Of a stretch of 64,000 nt of DNA, positions 1 through 12,600 are shown one piece after another. Within the stretch, counting starts at the first letter, position 1; the number at the start of each line of letters is the position of its first letter. The position numbers and the translations under genes were made by a program. The stretch comes from Saxidomus purpurata (Eukaryota > Mollusca > Bivalvia > Venerida > Veneridae), in contig JAFMSR010000017.1 in the NCBI GenBank assembly GCA_022818135.1, positions 940,002 through 1,004,001 of the forward strand, in the 5' to 3' direction. The notes below the pieces were generated by a model. That model saw only the letters and a list, made by a program, of their open reading frames with translations, ran no database searches and was not told the DNA's origin.

Positions 1-1117
1 AAATGAATAAAAAAGAGAAGATATTAGGTATTTTCCAGCTTACATGTCAGGACGTTCATGTATATACATCTGTCGTCAGTAGTACCCATCTGCGTTCGAA
101 GTAGTCGAATACCCGGGGTGCACTGTAAAGGTTAGAAAACGGCTGTTTGGCGGCGATTTGGACCCGTAGAAGGATGAAGACAGTAATAACAACAGTGATA
201 CAGATGTATTCTTTTCACCAATCAGTACCAGCAAAGATTTAATCAGTTCAAACAAAATTTCAACAGTTTTCTTACAATTGTTTTGAAATAACAGTTCATT
301 TTGAGAAGAAAAAAAAAAACGCCCATTTTGTGACTTTTAAGTGACGACCCCTGCGTCCTTTATAGCCTTAAAACAACAAATAATTCAGTCGAACATACCA
401 CAAAGCGATATCAGGAGGCAGATTTGTTATAATTGTTCTTTCATTTGATATATAAATATATAAAATACATTCAGCCGTTCTATACTCCACGCTGCAAGAC
501 TTTTTTTACCGGGTATATGATCAAATTGCAAAACAAAAGATACAGGAAGCTATCGTACTGTTGAACATGTATTAAGAGAGACTGAAGGGCCTGAATTAGT
601 AATTCGTAATAAGATACATGCAGGTACTATTTGTATAAAATTGTCTTTTCTGTACAAATGAAGCATCATTAATCAGAAAGAACTACTGGGACGGTTTCAT
701 AATAAGCCAGTCTTTCTTAGGTATTTCCAACACCTTTTCTAAAAGCTTAACAGAGTACACGCCATTGCGCAGCAGCCAAGGCATAAAAATCAGGACTTAT
801 ACAATGAAATTTTTCAAATGAAGTAACATGTATTATGAAAATATGTTAATGTGTATGTAGTTGATACATGTACTTACTTTTTGCACACCATGTATATTCT
901 ACTCTATTCTATTCTGTTCACATCAACATACTGTACTACAAACAGTATGACAGAAACAAGAAATCACATATTAATAAGAAAGCGAAATGAGGTTCATAGT
1001 TTCTAATACATTTGTGAGTAAATTACAACACATGTTACAGAGATAGAAGAGCATACAATATTAAAGAGCCAAAAGTCTGACAAAACATTAGTCTGACAAA
1101 AACCATCCAATATATAA
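1..1117. other. No gene recognised
   Basis: AT-rich sequence with no open frame of interest and no repeat structure I can define. There is a short A-run near 310. Stops are frequent in all frames. Confidence 0.5.
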
Positions 1118-1120
1118 ATG

Positions 1121-1290
1121 CCGACAGAATTCACAAACATGCTGACAGAAAGCACAAACATGCTGACAGAAAGCACAAACATGCTGACAGAATTCACAAA
1201 CATGCTGACAGAATTCACAAACATGCTGACAGAAAGCACAAACATGCTGACAGAAAGCACAAACATGCTGACAGAAAGCATAAACATGCT
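1121..1290. repeat. 21-bp minisatellite, about 8 copies
   Basis: The unit acagaaagcacaaacatgctg alternates with an acagaattc variant. Because 21 is a multiple of three, the array stays open on both strands and gives heptapeptide ORFs (MLTESTN-like on plus, SVSMFVL-like on minus). These are repeat by-products, not genes. Confidence 0.9.
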
Positions 1291-1309
1291 TTGTATCAAT
1301 CAGTATTGA

Positions 1310-1835
1310 GACGTTTCATATAATCCAACAATTGGTCAAGGCCAACAACTTCAGTCAAACTTTGTGACCACCATGCATCTAGAAAAGGAATACTTTCTAT
1401 CCCCCCATTACTATGCAAGTACACTTTTCCAGTATGTATTACCAACATTATTCATATGTTGCCACAATATCTGCATTTCAAGACATTTTGTGTTTAATAA
1501 GTTTTCTTTACTGAGTGTTTCTAGGTTATTGCATCAGCGCCGCGCTACTAGATGTTGCTTAAATTTTGTAAATGGGTCCGGCCTTTCGGTTTACTTGCGT
1601 GACGACATATTTCGTTTTTACCTATGTGTTTGCAAGATTTAGTTGCTTTATTTTCCAATACCAGGCGTACATTACATACATGGAGGTTAATTAAAGCATA
1701 GAAGCAAATGTCGAATCCGACTTTCGATCGACAGCCGTTAATAACAAGACAGTCAGATACTCGAGTAGACTCACCGTTCTGTCAGTAATGATTTTATAGT
1801 ATTCCGAAATCATTGAAAAAGTATCACATATGGTA
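1310..1835. other. No gene recognised
   Basis: Unique-looking AT-rich DNA. A 92-codon open frame starting at 1364 has no recognisable motif and no splice context, so it is not called. Confidence 0.4.
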
Positions 1836-2240
1836 AACAAAACTTTTAACGCACCACCTGCCTATTTCCTTCTTTGTTTAATTATCAACCCTTCAAATAT
1901 ATGCCAGCTTATTTTAGCTAGCCATGCACGAAAGCTAGCATGACTTGTATTTACGAATACACTGGTACAAATCATTTGGCAGAGAATTTTACTTTAACGT
2001 TAAACCTTCAAAGAGTTTTCATGGGTTATTGCCTTGATGTTCTTCATTGGGAAACCCACTCTTAAAATTATCTTCCATGTGAAATTTGTACAAAATTCAT
2101 GTAATGGGAGTATCTACCCAATGTCTTCATAAATGCAAGACATGATAGCTTTCGTGCATGGATAGCTAAAATAAGCTGCCAGACGTTGGAAGGGTTGATA
2201 AATAAAGAAGGAAAAAGGCATTTTGTTTGGTATATAAATT
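1836..2240. mobile_element. Palindromic MITE-like element
   Basis: The left arm (about 1836-1950) reads cttctttgtttaattatcaa, then ttattttagctagccatgca and cgaaagctagca. It returns inverted at 2140-2240 as tagctttcgtgcatgg, tagctaaaataagct and gggttgataaataaagaagg. The arms are about 100 bp with mismatches and there is no coding capacity. The exact ends and target duplication were not resolved. Confidence 0.65.
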
Positions 2241-2329
2241 TATGCTTGAATGTATCGCGCTAAACCATAGTTTAAAGGACGTGTCATGTTGATACAGTGT
2301 TTATGCTATTACGCAGTGGCTGTGGTGAC

Positions 2330-2790
2330 GACAAAAAGTACTAAGGTAAGCTATAAGGATCACTCACCGTCCGGCGTCTGTTTGTCTACCATTTCCATCA
2401 AACGAAATCTACTCTGAACCACTTGGGCAAGGATGAAACTTGGCAGGGGGTGTTCCTTGCATTAAGCTCTACCAGTGTTTAAATAATCCAATTATATTCA
2501 AAATTCTGAAGGCACAAAATAGGAACACCTTTAAACGTCTTCTTCTCTAAAACCACTGTCTAGTGGACCTCTATCAGGGTTGTTCAAATTATGACATTGG
2601 GGTCAAAATTGGTCTAGCCCGGGGGTCATATGTCTTACATAGACATATATAGTAAAAATTTTTAAAAAATCATCTTGTCAGAAACTGTAAGGCATAGAGC
2701 TGAGATAATTATAGAATTTTAAATTGACATTAGTTTGGCAGTTGCATTGCGGCCATTCTGGGTCAGGTCCTCGGCCCTAGATGGGAAGAT
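2330..2790. repeat. Dispersed bivalve-type repeat, fragment
   Basis: Contains the words ggatcactcaccgtccggcg, ctagtggacctctatcaggg and ttgttcaaattatgac, which recur in this window at about 36540-37200 and 40570-40900. It is non-coding, and the boundaries are approximate. Confidence 0.6.
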
Positions 2791-2795
2791 TACAT

Positions 2796-3003
2796 GAATT
2801 AGTGTTTGCCCTACATTTCTGTCCAATGAAAATATCTAAAAATTTAAAATGTTCCCTGTCTATTTGCCATAAACTTCTGACAGGTTACTCTATGTATCAC
2901 ACTATCTTGATAGAGCGAGACTCTATAGACCTGTTTGCGCATGACGTCATAAAATGTAGTAAAATGTAGTAAATAAAGACTAAATGTAGGGCAAACACTA
3001 AGT
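2796..3003. mobile_element. Short inverted-repeat element
   Basis: The word agtgtttgccctacattt at about 2800 is matched by its reverse complement aaatgtagggcaaacact at about 2983-3000. This makes a roughly 200-bp foldback unit. A TGACGTCA word (CRE-like) lies inside near 2942. No coding capacity. Confidence 0.6.
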
Positions 3004-3008
3004 TAGTT

Positions 3009-3113
3009 AGAGGCTAAAATAGAAACATTTATACAACATAGAAACGCAGTCGGTCGCTTTCGCTCCCTCCTTTGGGTTTCTATATTGTATAAATTTCTCT
3101 ATTTAGCCTCTAC
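3009..3113. repeat. Imperfect palindrome of about 105 bp
   Basis: The left arm tagaggctaaaatagaaac and atttatacaa is mirrored by ttgtataaatttctctattt and agcctctac. The centre carries cggtcgctttcgctccctcc. It looks like a small foldback MITE. Confidence 0.6.
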
Positions 3114-3156
3114 CTATTACATAAAATGAACAAATAATTATATTTGAAGTAGGAGA

Positions 3157-3183
3157 GATATCTCTGTACGGTACAGAGATATC
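3157..3183. repeat. Perfect 13-bp inverted repeat with 1-nt spacer
   Basis: GATATCTCTGTAC, then g, then GTACAGAGATATC. Further gatatc words follow at about 3205 and 3229. This is a strong cruciform or hairpin former of unknown role. Confidence 0.85.
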
Positions 3184-3960
3184 GCTATCACACTGAGAGA
3201 TATCACTTTAGTGTTGGAAGATATCTTCTTCTCCATAAGTGCAAGGTCTAGAACTTAGATTGTTGGTGTGTAGCATTGTGTAGTGGTCGGCTCCTTTTTT
3301 CTAACTTTGCCCAAAGGGTCAAAACTGACCCTGCCATTTCGACCTAGTTTTTAGATTTCATAACAACAGTTTACTGTATTTGTACCGCTGTTGTTGACCT
3401 TATATAATTCAGCCAATGATAGCCAGGTGAGCGATAAAGGGCCGTCATGACCCTCGTGTTCTATGTATTTGCTTCATATTCACACACACACAATTCCTTA
3501 TGCCAATACCTTCACACTGACTTCTTAAAAGATACACTTTATGTTCAAGTGACCTCGACTTCAAACTTCAAAACAAACGCTCTTCAGCCAGACGAGCATG
3601 TGGGATTTTAAAAATTATATCAGGAATTTTAAATTTAAATTAGTTTGGCAGGGAATAGAAATAAATGTCTAACAATATCTTTTTATAAAAAGACAGTAAT
3701 TGAATTCTACGCATCTGTCCTCAATGGCGGTCCAGCAATACTTTTGAAAACCACCAAGCACCATTTTAATGCGCGCTACATAACGTATGGATCATTCCAT
3801 GCCATCTACAGTTCACCAGCTCAATTGTTTTGTTTCGTCGTGCAATCTTTTTTGTTACATTTATGAATAACATCAATTCAGCAACATCATTGAGTTCCAT
3901 ACGAATCCTGTGGACGTATTACAAATCTATTAACTTATTTAAACAGTTGAATCTGTGAAC

Positions 3961-5455
3961 AAACAAGAGGGCCAAGCTGGCCCTTTATCACTCACCTGAG
4001 TACCGAGTGTTCAGAGGGATGTTCTGTGGTTTGACCTGGTGACCTAGTTTAAGACCCAACGTGACCCAGTTTCGAACTTTACCTAGAATCCATCCGGACA
4101 AACATTCTTGCACATTTTCTGATGATTGTGTGTAAACAGTGACTTCTAGAGTGTGCACAAGCTTTTCTGTGATATGACCTGGGACCTAGGTTTTGACCCC
4201 ACATGGCCCACTTTCAAACGGTACCTAGAACTTGGTCAATACATACATTCTGACAAATTTTCATGATAATTAGGTACAAAATATGTGCACAAGCCTTTTC
4301 CATGATGTGACCTGGTGACCTAGTTTTTGACCCCACGTGACCCAGCTTCCACATTGACCTTGGGTTCATCAATACATACATTCTGACTAATATTCAAGAT
4401 AATTGAGTACAAAATGAGACTTCTAGAGTGTTCACAAGTGACTTGGTGACCCAGTTTTAACCCCACGTGACCCATTTTCGTGACCTAGAAACTGCCAAAA
4501 AAAACATTCTGACCAACTTTCAGGGTCAAATGTGGTCTCTGCAGTGTACACGTTTTTCTATTTTTTGACCTAGTGTTTGACCCCAAGTGACCCAGTATCG
4601 AACTCTTTAATGGTTTTATGCAGTAATACATTATGACAAAGTTTCATGAAGATTGCATCATAAATGAGGCCTCTAAAGTGTTCAAAAGGTTAGTATAAAC
4701 AGCTGTACTTAGTGCTCAGGTGGGCTAATAAACACATCAATACATTCTGTTTGAATTTCACAAGACAAACGTTCCAACCAATTTACAAGACGAGTGGCTA
4801 TTAAATGAGTATACTAGAGTATTAACAGGATTTTTCTTGAATTTTACCTTGTGACTTAGTTTTTAATCCAAGGAGCCCCTTATTCAATCTTAATTTAAAA
4901 ATCATCAAGACACTCTGACAAAATTTCATGACAATTGGGTATTAAATCTGGCCTCTAAGGTGTTAAAAAAAAAGGTTTTAATTTAATTTGTTCTAGTGAC
5001 CTAGTTTTTGACCCCAAGTGACCCAGTTTGAAGCTCGACCTACAAATCATCTGGTTAAAACATTCTGACCAATTTTCATGAAGAACGGATATAAATCTAG
5101 TCCTCGAGTGTTAACAAGGCTTTACTTTGATTTGACCGTATGACCAAGATTCAAACTTGACCTAGCTATCATCTACAACATTCTGGCTAATTTTCATGAT
5201 GATTGGTTAATAAATGTGGCCACCAGAATGTTGATAAGCATTTTCATAGATTTGACCATGTGACCCAGTACTTTTTTACCAGAGGTGACCCAGATCCAAA
5301 CTCGACCTAAAAATTATTGAAATAAAATATTCTGACCGATTTCAATGAAGACTTGATGTCAAATGTGACTTCTAAAATACTAACAAGGCAAGTATGAACA
5401 GATACACATCGGGCAATCACAATAGCTCACCTTGCTCAGGTGAGCTTGAAACTTT
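3961..5455. repeat. Long dispersed repeat built of about 130-bp degenerate units
   Basis: Opens with acaagagggccaagctggcc and closes with gctcaccttgctcaggtgag. Inside, the phrases gacctagtttttgacccc, gtgacccagtttcgaa, acattctgaccaattttcat and gtgttaacaagg return about every 120-136 bp (for example near 4181, 4317, 4446 and 4567). There is no reading frame. Related copies lie at 18.05-19.06, 27.3-28.2 and 58.2-58.7 kb. Confidence 0.8.
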
Positions 5456-5780
5456 AAAGCAGTTAGAAAAGGTTGTTGTTGTTGTCAGATGGTCTTCTTT
5501 CACAAGTGCTTCTTTTATAACTATTTTTGCCACATTTATCTTATCTGACTGGTGTTTATTCACACAGATCTGACAACATTATGTACATCCCATTCAACTT
5601 AATATGTAAGACAAAACATGAATATATCTTAAATTTTATTCCTTTCATTTAGTAATATATGTATTTATCACAAATACTTCAGCACTGCAGTATCACAGAA
5701 TCATACTCTTTCAGTACAGACACAATTTTACATACATTGTACACAATCAAGTTATTGTAACTGTAATCAAACAAAACATG

Positions 5781-6165
5781 GGACAAGTTTATTCTGCGGG
5801 CCTGGTGCGGGCCTAGTAAAAAGTGCCAAAAATGCCAGGTTATGCATATTTTAGAAAACAGAAAGAGTTAACACCAATGAATTAAGATGTTTCAAAGAAT
5901 TTTCAGTCACTAATTACTAGGAGTTACTGCACAAGATTCCCTTGTATTCAACACCTTTCCAGTTGGGGGCCTATTTTATGAGGCCCGTAGCTGAATAAAC
6001 GTCAGATTGTCTAATACTTCAATCAATCAACATCTGCTTAATACTAAATTAGTGAAAAAATCATTAAAATCAGCGAATTTACATATCTTTACACTTTTCT
6101 TTTGCTAGAATTGCTCAAATACATTTTAATAGGCCCGCAGATAGGCCCGCAGAAAAAACATGTCC
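5781..6165. mobile_element. MITE with inverted ends downstream of RCC1L
   Basis: The left end (ggacaagtttattctgcggg, then cctggtgcgggccta) is inverted at the right (taggcccgcagataggcc, then cgcagaaaaaacatgtcc). Flanks aaaacatg (5773-5780) and aaaagatg (6166-6173) match at 7 of 8 positions, consistent with an aged 8-bp target duplication. It is non-coding and lies 3' of the RCC1L stop, so it may be part of its 3' UTR. Confidence 0.75.
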
Positions 6166-6645
6166 AAAAGATGTTGAAATCATGAGAAAGTGTTAGTGGC
6201 CCATTTCTAGCTGCTACAATACTGTTGATGCTAAATCAGTCACCGAAGGAAGTTAGTACAAGATAGTCTCGCAATTCTTCATGACTTTAAATTCATGTTT
6301 GTCCTTCATAGTCATTTAACTTGTAGAAAGACAATTAGCACTTACTTATACTGGATCTTTTACAAAAATGAATATAACCAAAGTCATAACAAAAAAATAT
6401 TGAATCTTTACAACATTTCTACAGTAGATCTATAAAAAGAAAATCTTTTTTTTCATTATCTCAGTCAAAAATTGAGAATGCATTTTGTAAGGCTGATTTT
6501 CATGTCTACCTTCTAGTAAGACAAATACTTCAATACAAATAACGGAATACAGAGTATCTCTTATATGTTTTGAAAGCACTTTATGTGCTTCTAGAACATT
6601 CTAGACATAATCTGTCAAACATCACTATGAAATGTCCACTGTTCA

Positions 6646-9600
6646 TTAGGTAAATGACCTGCATAGTGCAACAGTATGGTCCACTCCACATTCAACCTTG
6701 TGAGTAAATGCTGGCATGGCAACCTGCAAACAAAAGTATTGATAATGTCTGTAATGTAGAAGCGTTCATCATTTATTCTATATGTGTAAACAGCTCAAAT
6801 CATCACCAGCCTACCTTAAGCAAGATTGCAGTTTGTCAAATCATTCGTATAACACAAACAAACCTATAGATATCTAGGGCTGCCTGTAACCCTGTCCAAT
6901 CTGTTTCTTTCTTCTATATACATGTAATACAGATTTGAAGTCAGTCCTAAATATGCTAAGTTTGACCATACATAAGTATCTTGTATAATATTTCACTATC
7001 ATATTAGTTACATGATGAAATCCTGACATACTACTTAAAAAATTTAAAACATTCTGTACATACATTAAGTGTACAATACATAAAATGTTTCCAACAACTG
7101 CTATTATTTGAAAAGTAACATTTTCATTCTCCAGCTACATGTATGTGACTAAAGACTTCATTTTAAGTGACTGAATAGCAAACAGTGCATATCACAGTTG
7201 TACAGGCCGATCATGATCTCACCTGGTCACAAAGACAGAATCTGTCACGTCAGCTAGGTAACAGTCCTTTATATTATCTACATACATCAATCAAGAAATC
7301 ATTCAGAGTTGTCAGAGTAAAACATCATTTCACAAGAATGACGTACCTTTAGTGGGAAATATTGCACCTCTGTTTTGTGTATTCCAAGACAACCATACTT
7401 TCCCTTTCCCCAAGTGTATAAGTCTCCAACATCTGCAAAATATAAAAAGAAATGAACCGATGCCAGGAACCAGGTTTTCACCCCAACTTAATAACATATA
7501 ACAAGAGGGCGGTTTTTAATTTTCAAAGGAGACCTTGATCTCGTCTCCATGGGCCCAAATGCCATGTGACAAAAATACCTACATTGTATATATAAAGTTT
7601 TATGGCAATACCTCATTCTCACTTTGGCCCGGGGCCCCCCCACCCCCCCCAACCCCCCTTCCCCAATAACCCCCCCCCACCCGGTTTTTCATAACATGGG
7701 TTTTTAGCCAGAAACTTTATTGGTGGTAATTATTCCAAGCTAAACCATATAATCTTCTAATTTTGAAGTATTTTGCAGCGATCTTGATCTTGATATTAAG
7801 GACCACTAAAGCAATTCCAAGCAACATCACCATTATATAAGCTAGTTTATGTTAGTTATATTAATTCAACAAAAAGTTATTTGGGCTAAAAACATAGGGA
7901 CACCACCTACCTGTGACTGCAGAGAGACGACTCATTCCACAGCTTATGTCTACAACTCTCACATTGGGCTGCAGTTCATTACAACCAAACAACGGTTGTG
8001 GTAGACAACTAGGAGTCTTCAACATGTCTGTTTTAGGTCCCTTTCCTAGCACTCCATATCCCCAAACATACACCTGTCCTTTATCTGAATGATGGAGAAA
8101 CAGTAACTGGTATCATAATTGTAGAAAAGCTGTCAGACAGACAAGAACTATACAGAAAATCTTTTTTGGCAAAACATTGCTTTAGTAGCCTACAGTTTGT
8201 CTCCACTAGCAGGCAACAATATCTAGTGTATATAGAATACATATAGTAATCCCTAAACACCATTAAATGTTGACATATTTTCATCAAATGTTCAAACTTC
8301 ATTTCCACATGTGAATATGGATTAGACTTTGCTAAAAAGCTATTATGGGATAAAATATACATTGAAGTAATAACTATATATATGACAAACCTGTGATGTT
8401 GATAAATGTAATTTAAATTTTGATGATGCTGACAGTAATGTCAAATTTTTTTTCCTGTGGCAAATTTTGTTGAAAATTAAATGTTTTGTTGTTTATATGC
8501 AATAAAAAGCTCATTAAACGGCAGAGGTGGGCAAAAATAAAATATTGGCACACCAGTCTAGATAAAGGCCCTCAGGCTAATATTTTATGGAGTGCAGCAA
8601 TATTTTATTTCGGCCCACCTCTGCTGTTTAATATCCTCCACCTAAAAATGAATTTCTCCAATAATTACCAAAAACAAATATAAACAAACCATTTAATAAC
8701 ATGCACATTGAGCCTCCTGCAGCTACTTTCTTTACTTTCCCACAATTCCTGATTGGTAAATGTTTTGGAATGTTGACTTGTGTTTCATCTGTTACCATTG
8801 ACAACTGACTGTATTCAGAATTTCCCCATCCAAACACTTCCCCACTGTCTGAAACAGCTAGGACACAGTCTGCTCTTGAAGCAATGTCCACTATTTTCAC
8901 ACTCTGTATATCACCTTTAAGCTGCCTTGGAATTCCAACTGATTCAAAAGTACCTAAACCTGTAAGTCAAAACATGACACGTATGTCATATAACTGGAGT
9001 TACTGAACACCTAATGTCACTGGACACCCAATGTCACTGGACACACCTAATGTCACTGGACACACCTAAAGTCACTGGACACACCTAATGTCACTGGACA
9101 CACCTAATGCCACTGGACACACCTAATGTCACTTGACACCCAATGTCACTGGACACACCTAATGTCACTGGACACACCTAATGTCACTGGACACACCTAA
9201 AGTCACTGGACACACCTAATGTCACTGGACATACCTAATGCCACTGGACACACCTAATGTCACTTGACACCTACTGTCACTGAACACCTAATGTCACTGG
9301 ACACCTAATGTCACTGGACACAAAGGGGGTTTATTTAATTTTAGACAAATAACTCTGCCTGTCACAGATTACAGAACCCTTAACTCAAAGGCGGATATTA
9401 TCACAAATTTCAGTTAATCTGAAGTCACTGTTTCTTAGAGATGTAATCGATTCAAACGATATCGATATATCAACGATAAAACATTGTTCGATTAAATATA
9501 ACGCGTGTGCAATAAAAAATCGTATATCAAATAATGTTACACCAGCTCAATGATCTGTAACAGTTTCCTGTCTGAAAATTCCATCAAGAACTCAACCAGA

Positions 9601-12600
9601 ATTTCAACAATCACTCTGCCCAGAGTTCAGTGTTTTTCTAATGAATGATAATTTAATGAAATGTAGTCTCATAGGCAAAAATATTTCAGCACTGCAAGGG
9701 TTGATATATATTATAGACCAGAACCATATGTTTAGTACAAATAAAGTCAAGAGATTTGGTAGAATATGTACTCAGTGACTATTTTACGCCCATGATCGAC
9801 ACATAGGGGTTTATTTCACTGTATCGCAATATTTCTAAATTGATATATCGATACAAAAATTTTAATCAATGACATCCCTACTGTTTCTATATGAAGCATT
9901 ATTTTACCTGTCTGTCCATCTGCACCTAGCCCGCAGGAATATACCTGACCATCTTCTGTTAGAAATAACGTATGATCTTGCCCACATACTACCTGAACAA
10001 ACAGAAAAAAATAAATCAGGAAATGAATCCCATTTGGCAATACGAAGAAACAAAATAGGGCAAATATTTGATGGACGGACAGCAATGATAAACCAGTTCT
10101 TTCAATTGTACAGAGAAACATGTCATTTCAAAACATCATTTCAACTAAATATTTGTTTTCCTTTATTTCTTTCAATAGTGTACCAACACTGTTCTTAGTA
10201 TTTAAGGCTTTCACAAAAAAGTACACAGTGTTGATCTTATGTAGAATTGGAGTCAAATTTATTATCTATTTATAAGTACATGTATCCAAAGTGCTAATGG
10301 GACCTTAAACTCTAGCAGTGCTAACCAAGGAGTCCGCCTCCCTGGTCGGGTGGTTAGAGTTGTTGATTTGAAATCACTGCAACTCTCATACTTAGAGGAC
10401 CATGGGTTCGTGCCCTGCTACCAACCATGTCTCTTTATATGAGCAAGTTGGCAGTTTCTTATGAAGGACAGGAGTCTAGTACTTGTTCTATCCAGGAACT
10501 ATTGTTAGGTCAACTGCCCACCTGTTAAAATGACCAAAAGCATGGTTGGAACAGGCGTTAAACTCCTACAACAACAATAACTAACCAAGGAGAAATGGCA
10601 ACACACTACAAGATTTAAACAGAGACAAAACCAGAGTTTTCGGTTATAAACTGATTGCACTTTGCCTTACCTTGGATATATTTTCTGGAATGCCATCCAC
10701 TCTCTTGATGTTAGATACTTTCCTGTAAAGTACAATGTGATGTTACTAAAACTGAATCTGACTACTGCTCCTACATGTATATTAGCACAAAGTCAGGTAG
10801 ATATAGCACTTTTACTGCCACTAATGTATGCTTACAGTTAGACTATGTATATATGTTTGTGTTCATCAATAATGTTCTGTGGAAAATAGAAATAAATTGA
10901 CGGGGGTGTAGTGACATGAAACTGTTTATATTTTACACATGGGAAGCTTTATCGGTCATTCAGTTCTGCCATATTATGCACCTTGTTTCTGACATATTGA
11001 AGTACTATGAACTTATTTAAATACAATGATGTTTTATAGTCAAAAAATGGATGACATATACAGCTGACCACTTCAAATAAAATAGTCCAAATAATTATTT
11101 TCACAAAAATTCTTAATATAATTACAGTCCAGCATGTAATAAAGACCGTCCCAGAATAAAAACCAATCTGTAATTATACAAATGTAAACCAGTAGGGAGG
11201 AAACATTTCACTGTTAATCTGTAGTAGAAACACATTAAGAATGACAATCACTTGTCACCAAGGACTACGGTACTTTAACATCTGCCATCAAGTGGTCTTT
11301 GTTCACATGTTTGACTGTATGTGAGAAAGTATAGGACAAGCACTGGATATTATAACAAAACTGACGACTGCAATCAAAGATCGTAACTCACTGGTAAATC
11401 TCGCCTTCCACTGATGGTCGTCCACACTGTCCGTATGCATTGTTGCCTTGTGTAAACACTATAATATTCAAACAACAGCCGATGTGAATCATATGGCTTA
11501 GATAATGTGACAGTGACGTAACACATATATGTGTACATATTTACAATCATTGCACTTAAACGTAGTTTATGTGTACAAAAAGATGCTAATCCTTATCATT
11601 AGTAATGTTGATGCTATAAATAGTATAATGTTACTTCAGTTATCTGTAATCAATAAGGGAGCACTGCATGGATGTAACAAAAAGCTGACTGTTGTTTAAA
11701 ATACCCTTTGTACAGTATAAGGTTTCAGAGAAAGGTAACAAATAAATGATTATATTGAAAGTTACATATGTTTTCATTTAAAGGTGGTCTAGTATTCAAC
11801 TTCCAGTGTCCATGCCCACAAATCACCCTTTTCCTCTACATAGAAAAGATGGGAATTTCAGTGGTTGTATCTGCCAAAGCGGACACTAATTTCAGAAAAA
11901 TGTAAAGTTTCTTTCAGTTTTATCATTTTTTTGTAACATTCTAGTGATTGTTTAAAAAATCAGGGAAAGTAGTGTTGTCACTAGCAGAAAAAGGAATAAA
12001 ACTACCAACCTCCTATACTAGTTAGGAAAGCACTATGAGCTCTTCCACATGCCACCTTAAACACTGATCTGTCATCTGTCTGTGATATACCTGGGATGTC
12101 CACAGGCACTGGCTCTATGATGTAATCTAACACTCTGCCTGGAATACAAGGTTTTCTATGCTAAAATCTATTAATCAAAATTATTCTCTTCTGCAATGTA
12201 ACATTTTCTTTTCAATGTAATACTTGTGTATTAATCTTCTGCCCAAGGAACCTACAACCATGTCAGTAGTTGGATAGATTTTTGAAGCATTCACTACATA
12301 AGCCTATCTAAAAACAAGTGACCCCCAGGATGGGGTTAATTTTGACTTAAGGGTCTTGATTTGAACACTTTTGATAGAGGTCTACCAGGCAATGCTTTAC
12401 ACCAAACATATCTTAGCTCTGGGTCGTGTAGCTTCACAGAAGATTTTAAAGTTTATCCTATAGAAACAATTGACCTCCAGGGCAGGGGTCAAGCGTTTAC
12501 GGAGTAGATGGTGCTTGAAGAAACTGTTGATGGAGGACACCCAACACATAATGATGCAGTCCCTGACCACAATAGGTCACCCTTGAGCACTTTATGTTCA

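Noticed and set aside
9869..10198. 109-codon plus-strand frame
   Set aside because: Antisense to RCC1L exon 7 and its flanking intron.
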